Made by a program: the position numbers and the translations under genes. From positions 1 to 64,000 of the forward strand of contig CAJULP010000058.1 in the NCBI GenBank assembly GCA_910587295.1: a DNA stretch of 64,000 bases, in the 5' to 3' direction. The stretch's first letter is position 1, and every line of letters starts with the position of its first letter. This document shows, piece by piece, positions 54,445-62,483 of this stretch. Origin of the DNA: an uncultured Lachnospiraceae bacterium. Lineage in GTDB: Bacteria; Bacillota; Clostridia; Lachnospirales; Lachnospiraceae. The notes under the pieces were generated by a model. It worked only from the letters and a program-made list of their open reading frames with translations, was not told where the DNA came from and did not search any database.

Positions 54445-55365
54445 TTGGAAGAAATCAGTTCATCTATCTATGAAGTGTTAACGGCATATGTGCCCCGGGA
54501 GGATGTTTTCCGTGGTGAGCCCATGTGCAGGCACACGACTTTTCGTGTGGGGGGAGAAGCGCAGTGCTTCATGCGTATCAGCAACAGGGAACAGTTGTTT
54601 AGAGTCATTCCCTATCTTCAAAAAGTGGAAATACCGTTTTTCATCTTAGGGAACGGAAGCAATCTGCTGGTAGGAGATAAAGGTTATCAAGGGGTCATTT
54701 TACAGATTGGCGATAAGATGAATCAGATCAGTGTTCAGGAGGATCTGATCATCGCCCAGGCAGGGGCGCTTTTATCGCAGGTATCAAAGGCGGCTATGGA
54801 ACACGGGCTTACGGGGCTTGAATTTGCTTCAGGGATTCCAGGAACCATGGGAGGCAGTGTGGTGATGAATGCCGGCGCCTACGGCGGGGAAATGGAACAG
54901 GTTGTGGAGCAGGTGACGGTCCTTGATAAGAACGGGGAAGTTTTGGAGCTTTCCAGGGGAGATATGGAGTTTGGGTATCGGACCAGTGTAATAAAAAACA
55001 GGCCCTTTATTGTGCTGGAGGTGCAATTAAGGCTGAAAGCGGGCGCGCGTGAAGAGATTGCATTGAAAATGAAAGAGCTTTCCGGAAAAAGAAAGGAGAA
55101 GCAGCCCTTGGAATATGCCAGTGCGGGAAGTACCTTTAAACGGCCGGAAGGATATTTTGCAGGCAAGCTGATCATGGATGCCGGGCTTCGCGGGTATTCG
55201 ATCGGAGGGGCAAAGGTATCGGAGAAGCATTGTGGGTTTGTGATCAACACCGGAAAAGCAACAGCCGCCGACGTGGCGGAAGTGATACAGGAAGTGCAGG
55301 ACAGAGTGTATGATAAATTTGGCGTTTCCCTGGAGCCGGAAGTGATCTTTTTGGGGGATTTTTGA
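54445..55365 (+). CDS. murB: UDP-N-acetylenolpyruvoylglucosamine reductase
   Basis: A 306-residue flavoprotein that completes UDP-MurNAc for peptidoglycan. FAD-binding parts (HTTFRVGG, GNGSNLLV and GLEFASGIPGTMGG), the proton donor in GSTFKRPEGYFAGKLI, and the final EVIFLGDF are present. The frame extends 18 codons upstream to an ATG, but AGGTG lies before the TTG at 54445 and gives the usual length. It is close behind glcK. Confidence 0.93.
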   Translation: MEEISSSIYEVLTAYVPREDVFRGEPMCRHTTFRVGGEAQCFMRISNREQLFRVIPYLQKVEIPFFILGNGSNLLVGDKGYQGVILQIGDKMNQISVQEDLIIAQAGALLSQVSKAAMEHGLTGLEFASGIPGTMGGSVVMNAGAYGGEMEQVVEQVTVLDKNGEVLELSRGDMEFGYRTSVIKNRPFIVLEVQLRLKAGAREEIALKMKELSGKRKEKQPLEYASAGSTFKRPEGYFAGKLIMDAGLRGYSIGGAKVSEKHCGFVINTGKATAADVAEVIQEVQDRVYDKFGVSLEPEVIFLGDF

Positions 55366-55425
55366 AGGGAGACCATGGAAAGAACATCAGAGATCTGCAG
55401 GACGAAATAGAAGTGGGGGAGTATC

Positions 55426-56292
55426 ATGCGTTTTGTGGTAGTTACGGGGATGAGCGGCGGTGGAAAAAGCACTGCCCTAAGGATGCTGGAAGATGCGGGG
55501 TTTTATTGTGTGGACAACCTTCCGGTGCCGCTGATCGAGAAATTCGTGGAATTGATCGCAGCGCCTGACGGAGAAGTGACCAAGGTTGCCCTTGGTCTGG
55601 ATGTACGCGCGGATCAGGCATTTGGTGATGTACAGAAAATATTAGAGAATTTAAAGGCTAACGGTTATTTATTTGAAATCCTGTTCATGGAGGCAAATGA
55701 CAAGACGCTTTTGAAACGATATAAGGAAACCAGGAGGATGCATCCTTTATCATTGGATGGAAGGATAGAGGATGGGATCCGCAAGGAAAGAAAGGTTTTA
55801 AATGATATACGGAACAAGTCGGACTATGTGATCGACACATCGAACCTGCTCACAAGGGAACTGAAGGAAGAGCTGGAGCGTATATTTGTTCAAAATGAAG
55901 AGTATAACAGTCTTATGGTAACGATCTTGTCCTTTGGGTTTAAGCATGGGATCCCGGCGGATGCGGATCTGGTTTTTGACGTAAGGTTTCTTCCCAACCC
56001 TTTTTATATCGATGAGTTAAAATACAAGACCGGGAACGATAAGGAGGTTCAGGATTACGTCATGGGCTTTCTGGAAGCGTCTGTTTTTATTGATAAATTG
56101 GCGGATATGGTGGAGTTTTTGATACCAAATTACATTAAGGAAGGAAAGTACCAGCTTGTGATCGGGATTGGGTGTACCGGAGGGAAGCACAGGAGCGTCA
56201 CTCTTGCGAACCATCTTTATATGCGTATGAAAAATAAAGGCAGTTACGGCTTAAAAATAGACCACCGTGACGTAGGGCAGGGAACACCTTAA
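55426..56292 (+). CDS. rapZ: RNase adapter RapZ / YvcJ-type nucleotide-binding protein
   Basis: A 288-residue protein with Walker A GMSGGGKST (about 7-15), the VDNLPVPL switch and the C-terminal GCTGGKHRSVTLA. YvcJ in Bacillus binds GTP and affects competence; RapZ in enterobacteria controls GlmS mRNA. whiA follows after 22 bases. The gluconeogenesis factor gene yvcK, which normally lies between these two, is absent. Confidence 0.94.
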   Translation: MRFVVVTGMSGGGKSTALRMLEDAGFYCVDNLPVPLIEKFVELIAAPDGEVTKVALGLDVRADQAFGDVQKILENLKANGYLFEILFMEANDKTLLKRYKETRRMHPLSLDGRIEDGIRKERKVLNDIRNKSDYVIDTSNLLTRELKEELERIFVQNEEYNSLMVTILSFGFKHGIPADADLVFDVRFLPNPFYIDELKYKTGNDKEVQDYVMGFLEASVFIDKLADMVEFLIPNYIKEGKYQLVIGIGCTGGKHRSVTLANHLYMRMKNKGSYGLKIDHRDVGQGTP

Positions 56293-56314
56293 AGATTGTG
56301 TGGGGGGGATAGGG

Positions 56315-57202
56315 ATGTCATTTTCCACGGAAGTTAAAGAAGAACTGGAAACGGTGATTTCGGGTTCACGGCATTGCCAACTGGCTGAACTTGCGGCAAT
56401 CGTCCATTTCGGATGTAGGGTCCGCACAGGGAAGGACGGGGCGGAAGAAATTGCCGTCACGTCGGAAAATCCATTCGTCACCAGAAAATACTTTACATTA
56501 TTAAAAAAAACATATATTATAAATAATGTTGTAGACAAAATATTTCAAGCAATTAAGGTTTTGGATGAAAGAGGGCAGGCTCGTCCGCTTACAGAAGAAG
56601 TGGATCCTATCCTGCTTAAAAATAGCTGTTGCAGAAGAGCCTTTTTGCGAGGCGCTTTTTTGTGTCTGGGATCTATGAGCGATCCAGGCAAAAGCTACCA
56701 TTTGGAGTTTGTGTGTGAGCATGAGCCCTGGGCGGAGCAGATTAGGCAGACAATTGCAAGTTTTCAGATGGAAGCCAAGATCATCAGGCGCAAGAAATAT
56801 TATGTGGTCTATCTCAAAGAAGGCGCTGGTATTGTTGACCTTTTGAATGTAATTGGCGCCCACCGGGCTTTGATGCAGATGGAGAGTCTTCGAGTTGAAA
56901 AAGAGGTTCGTAACTCCATTAACCGGCAGGTAAATTGTGAGGCGGCCAATATCTCCAAAACGGTCAATGCGGCAAGTAAGCAGATAGAGGATATTGAGTA
57001 TCTGAAAAAGCATTACGGTCTGTTGAACTTACCTGACGGACTTAGACAGATGGCAGAGGTAAGGCTGGAGCATCCGGACAGTTCTCTGTCAGAGCTTGGG
57101 GAGTACCTTAATCCACCGGTAGGAAAATCCGGTGTAAATCATAGATTGAGAAAACTCGGTGAATTAACCGAAAGATTAAGGCATAAGGAGGAGAAGTTAT
57201 GA
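56315..57202 (+). CDS. whiA: DNA-binding protein WhiA
   Basis: A 295-residue protein with an N-terminal LAGLIDADG-like part (about 1-190) and a C-terminal helix-turn-helix (about 205-290) with SLSELGEYLNPPVGKSGVNH. WhiA controls sporulation in Streptomyces and chromosome segregation and division in Bacillus. The ATG at 56315 follows a G-rich site; the GTG 15 bases earlier is a less likely start. It overlaps the Crh-like gene by four bases. Confidence 0.94.
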   Translation: MSFSTEVKEELETVISGSRHCQLAELAAIVHFGCRVRTGKDGAEEIAVTSENPFVTRKYFTLLKKTYIINNVVDKIFQAIKVLDERGQARPLTEEVDPILLKNSCCRRAFLRGAFLCLGSMSDPGKSYHLEFVCEHEPWAEQIRQTIASFQMEAKIIRRKKYYVVYLKEGAGIVDLLNVIGAHRALMQMESLRVEKEVRNSINRQVNCEAANISKTVNAASKQIEDIEYLKKHYGLLNLPDGLRQMAEVRLEHPDSSLSELGEYLNPPVGKSGVNHRLRKLGELTERLRHKEEKL

Positions 57203-57459
57203 TTGAAAAATCAATTACCATCCAGCTGTCAGGCGGGCTGGAGGCAAGGCCGATCGCTATGCTCGTTCAAGTAGCGAGCCAACACGAAAGTTCTGTGTAT
57301 ATTGAAACAGGGGACAAAAAGGTGAACGCTAAGAGCATTATGGGAATGATGAGCCTGGCACTTGGATCGGGGGAAGCCGTAAAAGTCATTGCAGACGGCA
57401 GTGATGAAAATGCAGCAATGAAAGACATCGAGGAATATTTAAGCGGAAAGAGACAGTGA
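57199..57459 (+). CDS. crh: Crh-like HPr paralogue with Glu15
   Basis: An 86-residue HPr-fold protein directly after whiA, the position of crh in Bacillus subtilis. The catalytic His15 is replaced by Glu (GGLEARP), so it cannot pass phosphate to sugar transporters. Ser46 in NAKSIMGMMS is kept and should be phosphorylated by HprK. In Bacillus, Crh has Gln15 and works as a second CcpA cofactor. Glu15 would mimic a permanent negative charge, like phospho-His, and is therefore a noteworthy variant. Confidence 0.88.
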   Translation: MIEKSITIQLSGGLEARPIAMLVQVASQHESSVYIETGDKKVNAKSIMGMMSLALGSGEAVKVIADGSDENAAMKDIEEYLSGKRQ

Positions 57460-57479
57460 CGCTTATTGACAGAGTTAAG

Positions 57480-57509
57480 GAGTGCAGGCCAGGCGGTTTG
57501 CACTCTTTT
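57480..57509 (+). terminator. Terminator after crh
   Basis: GAGTGCA (57480-57486) and TGCACTC (57499-57505) form a short stem followed by TTTT. It ends the hprK-to-crh run; the next gene begins 28 bases later. Confidence 0.6.
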
Positions 57510-57537
57510 AAAAACAGGAAAGGGGAAATATAAGCCC

Positions 57538-58437
57538 ATGGCAAAAAAAAGAATGCTTTTTATTTACAATCCCAGGGCCGGGAAAGAAAAGATACGGAGC
57601 AATCTTTTGGATATTATTGATATTTTTACAAAAGCAGGATATGAGGTGACTGCATATCCCACACAGGCAAAAGGAGACGGGATTTTGGCGGTGAAGGAAA
57701 GATGCCGTGAGGGATTTGATCTGATCATCTGCTGCGGCGGGGATGGCACTTTAGACGAAGTGGTCACGGGCATGGTGCAGTGTGACCACCGTATTCCCAT
57801 AGGGTACGTTCCGGCAGGGAGCACAAATGATTTTGCAAATAGCTTAAAGATACCGAGAAATATGATCAAGGCGGCGAAGTCAATTGTAGACGGGCGGATA
57901 TTTCAATGCGATGTAGGGGCGTTTAATGACGATGTATTTGTCTATATCGCAGCCTTTGGGATTTTTACCGATGTATCTTATGAGACCCGTCAGGACATGA
58001 AAAATGTATTAGGGCATATGGCATATATTTTGGAAGGAATGCGCCGGCTTTCCGCGATCAAGGCATATCGTATGAAAGTGGAAGGAGATGGCATATTGGT
58101 AGAAGGCGAATTCTTGTTTGGTATGATCACGAACTCTACTTCCGTTGGGGGATTTAAGCGCATCACCGGAAAGTACGTGGAGTTAGATGACGGGGTATTT
58201 GAGGTCACGCTGATCAGAAAGCCCATGAACGCCTTGGAACTGAACCAGATCATGGCGGCCCTTGTCAGTGGGAACATCAACACGGAAAGCATGTACTGCT
58301 TTAAGACATCTTTCCTTCGGATAGAATCGGAAGATACGGTGGCATGGACATTAGACGGGGAATTTGGCGGAAAACATAAAGAGGTGGAGATTGTTGATCG
58401 AAAGCAGGCTCTGGAGATATTGGTGCCCAGAGGCTGA
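57538..58437 (+). CDS. Diacylglycerol kinase-family lipid kinase
   Basis: A 299-residue protein of the DagK/YegS family. The nucleotide-binding CGGDGTLDEVVTGM (about 62-75) and the PAGSTNDFANSLKIP segment are typical, followed by a beta-sandwich C-terminal domain. Such enzymes phosphorylate diacylglycerol or other lipids in membrane lipid recycling. The frame is open 24 codons upstream across the terminator, so the ATG at 57538 is preferred. Confidence 0.9.
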   Translation: MAKKRMLFIYNPRAGKEKIRSNLLDIIDIFTKAGYEVTAYPTQAKGDGILAVKERCREGFDLIICCGGDGTLDEVVTGMVQCDHRIPIGYVPAGSTNDFANSLKIPRNMIKAAKSIVDGRIFQCDVGAFNDDVFVYIAAFGIFTDVSYETRQDMKNVLGHMAYILEGMRRLSAIKAYRMKVEGDGILVEGEFLFGMITNSTSVGGFKRITGKYVELDDGVFEVTLIRKPMNALELNQIMAALVSGNINTESMYCFKTSFLRIESEDTVAWTLDGEFGGKHKEVEIVDRKQALEILVPRG

Positions 58438-58498
58438 AAAGGTACTTCTCTTTTTACTTATATTATTAAAAATATTATAAAAAGGAGTGAAGTAAAAT

Positions 58499-60169
58499 AT
58501 GGCGTTTATTTCATACGATAGGAACGATAAACAGAAAATCAAACGTATTGGCCGTAAGGTGGGAAATCTGGTTGCGGCGATGTTGGGCGTGAGCATCACG
58601 TTAGTGGTGATGTTGTGTGTATTGATGTTTTACAGGCTCACCATGTCCATGATGCAGAACGAGTGTGTAAACGGTACTAATGTGCTGGCTTATGAGCTGG
58701 CGTCTTATTCCGGTGATGTTGATAAGACGGAGCTTTTGGATGAGCTTAAAGAAAAAATGGGATGTGAGTTCACTATTTTTCGTGGAGACGAGAGGGCGTA
58801 TACTACCATTTTACAGAATGGGGAGAGAGCTGTGGGAACACGCTTATCCGCTGATATCGCCAAGATAGTTTTAGAGCAAGGTGAAAGCTATGTGGGGCAG
58901 GCGGTCATTTTAGGGGAAAAGCATCTGTGCTCCTATGTTCCTACATATGATGCAGCGGGTCAGATTGACGGTCTTATATTCTCCGGAATTTCCATGTCTT
59001 CCGCCATGGAGCAGATCAGTCTGACAGTGACATTGTCCTGCTTGGCAGGAGTTGTGCTTATTATGCTTGGCATTTTGGTTGTCGGGGCTTATATCAAAAA
59101 GGTGGTTTCTTATCCGCTTTCCCATCTGACCAGATTGGCGCAAACGCTGGAGCAGGGAGAACTGGGATTGAATGAAAATAAGATGGAGAGGGTAGAAATC
59201 CGTTCTAACGATGAAATTGGAGTTTTGTCTAAGAGTTTTGATAATACTTTCAGCCGTCTTAGAAATTATATCGGAGAAATATCTAAAATGCTGGATGCTA
59301 TTGCGGACGGTGATCTGACGGCGCAGATCAACCAGGAATATGTGGGAGACTTTGCGTCTATCCGTGCATCTTTGAACGATATACTTGAAAGATTAAATAG
59401 TACGGTGGGGCAGATCGTCAGCAGCGCAGAGTATGTTTCCGGTGGAGCGGACCAGATGTCTGCCGCCGCCCAGGCACTTAGTCAGGGCTCTATGGAGCAG
59501 ACCAGTGCTGTGGAGGAATTGGAGGAGACCATGCGCTCTGTCACCCAAAGTGTCAAGCAGACTGCAGAAAGCGCTCAGCGCGCCCGGGAGCAGGCTGGCG
59601 AGATGGGAAGCCAACTTACTGAGGGTAATCAAAAAATGCAGGAAATGATAGCTGCCATGAAGGAAATCAGTGACAGTTCCAATGAGATAGAGAAAATTAT
59701 CAAGACCATTGAAGACATTGCGTTTCAGACCAATATCCTTGCCTTGAATGCCGCCGTGGAGGCGGCCCGTGTGGGTGCGGCAGGCAAAGGATTTGCTGTG
59801 GTTGCCGAGGAGGTCCGCAGTCTGGCTGCAAAGAGTGCGGAAGCATCACAAAATACCTCAGCATTGATTGGGCGCTCGATTGCTTCAGTAAATCAAGGAA
59901 CACGAATTGCGGACGCTGCGGCGAAACAATTGGAACATGTAGTGTCAGGCGCCAGCGAGATCGTGGAAACCATAAATGGGATTGCCGTCGATGCGCAGAC
60001 CCAGGCAGGGGCTGTGGAGCGGATTCAGACCCAGATCGGGCAGATCACCGGTGTAGTGCAGACCAATTCAGCTACGGCTGAAGAAAGTGCGGCCAGCAGT
60101 CAGCAGCTCAGTGCTCAGGCCAGTGTATTAAAGCAGCTGGTTAAAACCTTCCGTCTTCGCAGGATGTAA
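58499..60169 (+). CDS. Methyl-accepting chemotaxis protein
   Basis: A 556-residue chemoreceptor. A first membrane helix (about 24-45), an extracellular sensor of about 125 residues (probably a single Cache-like domain), a second helix (about 176-198), HAMP (about 199-255) and the signalling domain with the conserved hairpin tip [19 protein letters not shown] are seen. The ligand is unknown. It stands outside the main chemotaxis operon. AGGAG is 11 bases before the ATG. It fits the flagellar genes of the window. Confidence 0.93.
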   Translation: MAFISYDRNDKQKIKRIGRKVGNLVAAMLGVSITLVVMLCVLMFYRLTMSMMQNECVNGTNVLAYELASYSGDVDKTELLDELKEKMGCEFTIFRGDERAYTTILQNGERAVGTRLSADIAKIVLEQGESYVGQAVILGEKHLCSYVPTYDAAGQIDGLIFSGISMSSAMEQISLTVTLSCLAGVVLIMLGILVVGAYIKKVVSYPLSHLTRLAQTLEQGELGLNENKMERVEIRSNDEIGVLSKSFDNTFSRLRNYIGEISKMLDAIADGDLTAQINQEYVGDFASIRASLNDILERLNSTVGQIVSSAEYVSGGADQMSAAAQALSQGSMEQTSAVEELEETMRSVTQSVKQTAESAQRAREQAGEMGSQLTEGNQKMQEMIAAMKEISDSSNEIEKIIKTIEDIAFQTNILALNAAVEAARVGAAGKGFAVVAEEVRSLAAKSAEASQNTSALIGRSIASVNQGTRIADAAAKQLEHVVSGASEIVETINGIAVDAQTQAGAVERIQTQIGQITGVVQTNSATAEESAASSQQLSAQASVLKQLVKTFRLRRM

Positions 60170-60196
60170 TGGTGAAGTTTTCCGTGAAATTTTATA

Positions 60197-60225
60197 TTCC
60201 TTTTTTTGGATGAATGGGGTATAAT
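60197..60225 (+). promoter_or_regulatory. Promoter of the aldolase gene
   Basis: A perfect TATAAT (60220-60225) has TTCCTT (60197-60202) 17 bp upstream. The weak -35 box is compensated by a T-rich upstream stretch. Confidence 0.6.
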
Positions 60226-60266
60226 AAATACGACGAAATCGCAAAAAATGAATGGAGGTAAATAAA

Positions 60267-61130
60267 ATGTTAGTTTCAGCAACAGAAATGCTTCAGAAAG
60301 CAAAAGCAGGCCACTATGCTGTTGGTCAGTTCAACATCAACAATCTTGAGTGGACAAAGGCAATCCTGTTAACAGCACAGGAAAACAATTCCCCTGTAAT
60401 CCTTGGTGTATCTGAAGGCGCAGGAAAATACATGGGCGGATATGACGTAGTGGTTGGTATGGTGAATGGTCTTATCAAGGATCAGAACATCACGGTTCCC
60501 GTTGCGCTTCATTTAGACCATGGCAGCTATGAACACTGCTACAAATGTATCGAGGCTGGATTCTCATCCGTTATGTTTGACGGTTCTCATTATCCGATTG
60601 ATGAGAACGTGGCTAAGACCAAAGAACTGGTTGCGGCAGCACATGAGAAGGGGATCTCTATTGAGGCGGAAGTTGGTTCTATCGGTGGAGAGGAAGATGG
60701 TGTTGTAGGTATGGGCGAATGCGCTGATCCGAATGAGTGTAAGGCTATTGCGGATCTTGGCATTGACTTCCTTGCAGCAGGAATCGGCAACATCCATGGA
60801 AAATATCCCGCAAACTGGCAGGGGTTGTCTTTCGAGACGTTGGATGCAATCCAGCAGCTTACAGGAGACATGCCTTTAGTTCTTCACGGTGGTACAGGTA
60901 TTCCTACAGACATGATCAAAAAGGCAATCTCTTTGGGCGTTGCAAAGATCAACGTTAACACAGAATGCCAGTTATCCTTTGCGGCAGCTACCCGTAAGTA
61001 TATCGAAGAGGGTAAGGATCAGCAGGGCAAGGGATTTGATCCCCGTAAACTTCTTGCTCCCGGATTTGAAGCAATCAAGGCTACTGTGAAAGAGAAAATG
61101 GAAATCTTCGGTTCTATCGACAAAGCTTGA
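60267..61130 (+). CDS. fba: Class II fructose-1,6-bisphosphate aldolase
   Basis: A 287-residue zinc aldolase of glycolysis and gluconeogenesis. Zinc ligands lie in HLDHGSYEHC, NIHGKYP and LHGGTG. The phosphate loop GVAKINVNTE is present. The ATG at 60252 overlaps the GGAGG site, so translation starts at 60267, seven bases after it. It is monocistronic with its own promoter and a strong terminator. Codon use is adapted to high expression. Confidence 0.95.
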   Translation: MLVSATEMLQKAKAGHYAVGQFNINNLEWTKAILLTAQENNSPVILGVSEGAGKYMGGYDVVVGMVNGLIKDQNITVPVALHLDHGSYEHCYKCIEAGFSSVMFDGSHYPIDENVAKTKELVAAAHEKGISIEAEVGSIGGEEDGVVGMGECADPNECKAIADLGIDFLAAGIGNIHGKYPANWQGLSFETLDAIQQLTGDMPLVLHGGTGIPTDMIKKAISLGVAKINVNTECQLSFAAATRKYIEEGKDQQGKGFDPRKLLAPGFEAIKATVKEKMEIFGSIDKA

Positions 61131-61163
61131 TGAAAAATTAACGCATTAGTGCGGATATGATAT

Positions 61164-61211
61164 GTGGGCAGTGTTATGGTAAATAAGTAACGCTGCCCAC
61201 TTTCATTCTTT
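61164..61211 (+). terminator. Rho-independent terminator after fba
   Basis: GTGGGCAG-T-GTTA and TAAC-G-CTGCCCAC form a 13-bp stem (61164-61200, one wobble), followed by TTTCATTCTTT. Confidence 0.85.
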
Positions 61212-61240
61212 ATAGAATTGTTTTCCCTGAAAAGGGAGGA

Positions 61241-61267
61241 TGCCAAGTAAACTAAGTTTACTTGGCA
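61241..61267. terminator. Perfect hairpin, probable terminator of converging transcripts
   Basis: TGCCAAGTAAAC and GTTTACTTGGCA are a perfect 12-bp inverted repeat with a TAA loop, followed by TTTATT. It lies between fba and the converging AraC gene. The rest of 61268-61421 is AT-rich and empty. Confidence 0.6.
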
Positions 61268-61421
61268 TTTATTATGAAAAAGTTATTAATGAATCAATCA
61301 CTTTGAAGTTGTCTTGCTGTTATCTTATGTTCTTAGTATAAGGGTGAGAAATGTCTAAAGAATGTAAAGCGGATTAAGTTTTTTTAAATTAAATATGAAT
61401 AAAGTATGAACATGAAATCTA

Positions 61422-62192
61422 TTATAAAATTGTTTCCTTCTGCCTTATTTTGGACTGAGCTTTACGGAAATTCCCCGGAGAGAGCCCTAAATTTTTGCGG
61501 AACTGACGGCAGAAATGTTCCGTATTATTGTACCCGCATTGTTCCGCGATTTCTGATATGCTTTGGGTGGTACAAATTAAAAGATCTCTGGCTTTGATCA
61601 GGCGGAAACCGATCACATCGTCCATGCAGGAAATCTGAAATTTCTGTTTGTAAAGAAGCTGCAGATATCCGGCGCTGATGTGAAGTTCTTTTGCCATATC
61701 AGAAATACTCCATGAAAGCTGTGGGGAGGCGGAGATTCTTCTTCGCAGGGAAAGAAGCTCATAGTCGTGGCTGGAGCTTTGTGCATGCAGAAGGTCGTCG
61801 CGAAGCTTGTCAAACAGGATCCGGAGCAGCTGGGAGATGACTACCGGTGATGCTTCCCAAGTAAGCAGCTGGAACAGGTTGTGACAGTACTCCGGGTCGG
61901 AAACGGTAAAGGGAACGGCCGGCTGGGAAAAGTTTGTCACAAAAGATTCATCAGAGGCGAAACGCAGCCAGTGGTTCCCGTATTTTTTCCGGGCAGCGCC
62001 ATACCAGATAGGGCAGCCGGGTGGGTATAAAACCGCTGTGTGTGGCGGGTACTCGGAAATGTTTCCATTGACTTGAAATAAAGCGGGGGTCGTGGTGACT
62101 ACCAGCAGGTAATTAGGGAAACCCTCCGGCACATTGTATACGAAATCATTTGGGTGGGCAGCGTCATATCCCACATAATAAATTTTGTTCAT
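61422..62192 (-). CDS. AraC-family transcriptional regulator
   Basis: A 256-residue regulator with an N-terminal cupin-type ligand domain (about 1-150) and two C-terminal helix-turn-helix motifs (about 160-250), including SISEIAEQCGYNNTEHFCRQFRKNL-type residues in split form. AGAGGT precedes the ATG at 62192, which is preferred over the longer frame. It is divergent from the beta-xylosidase gene and is therefore its likely activator, responding to xylose or xylo-oligosaccharides. Confidence 0.9.
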   Translation of the reverse strand: MNKIYYVGYDAAHPNDFVYNVPEGFPNYLLVVTTTPALFQVNGNISEYPPHTAVLYPPGCPIWYGAARKKYGNHWLRFASDESFVTNFSQPAVPFTVSDPEYCHNLFQLLTWEASPVVISQLLRILFDKLRDDLLHAQSSSHDYELLSLRRRISASPQLSWSISDMAKELHISAGYLQLLYKQKFQISCMDDVIGFRLIKARDLLICTTQSISEIAEQCGYNNTEHFCRQFRKNLGLSPGNFRKAQSKIRQKETIL

Positions 62193-62283
62193 GTGGATAC
62201 CTCTGTGGTTTGTTTCACAATGTAGAAGTAAATGCAATTTTAGCAGTAAAACCATATAAAGTCAATGAGGTTTGGGAAAATGT

Positions 62284-62316
62284 GAAATTGTCAAATGAAT
62301 ATGAGAAATTGTAAAA
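62284..62316. promoter_or_regulatory. Direct repeats, candidate AraC-type binding sites
   Basis: GAAATTGTCAAA (62284-62295) and GAAATTGTAAAA (62305-62316) differ at one base and are 21 bp apart start to start, which is two helical turns. That is the usual geometry for an AraC-family dimer. They stand about 40 bp before the candidate xylosidase promoter. Confidence 0.5.
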
Positions 62317-62347
62317 GGTATGTGAGGATAGATCAATTTTATGTGAG

Positions 62348-62385
62348 TATTGGCCATTGTGGGAAAAATGGCAATAGAGTATGAT
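62348..62385 (+). promoter_or_regulatory. Candidate promoter with internal palindrome, beta-xylosidase
   Basis: TTGTGG (62357-62362) and TATGAT (62380-62385) are 17 bp apart. TATTGGCCAT (62348-62357) and ATGGCAATA (62368-62376) form an imperfect palindrome covering the spacer, a possible repressor or catabolite site. The leader to the start codon is about 95 bases. Confidence 0.45.
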
Positions 62386-62483
62386 GATAATTAAGTGGAG
62401 CGAACTGGTTGACTTGCAGGAAGACAGGAGAATCAGATTATGAAATATCAAAATTTGAAATAGGTTGAAGGGAGTGGAAGGGT

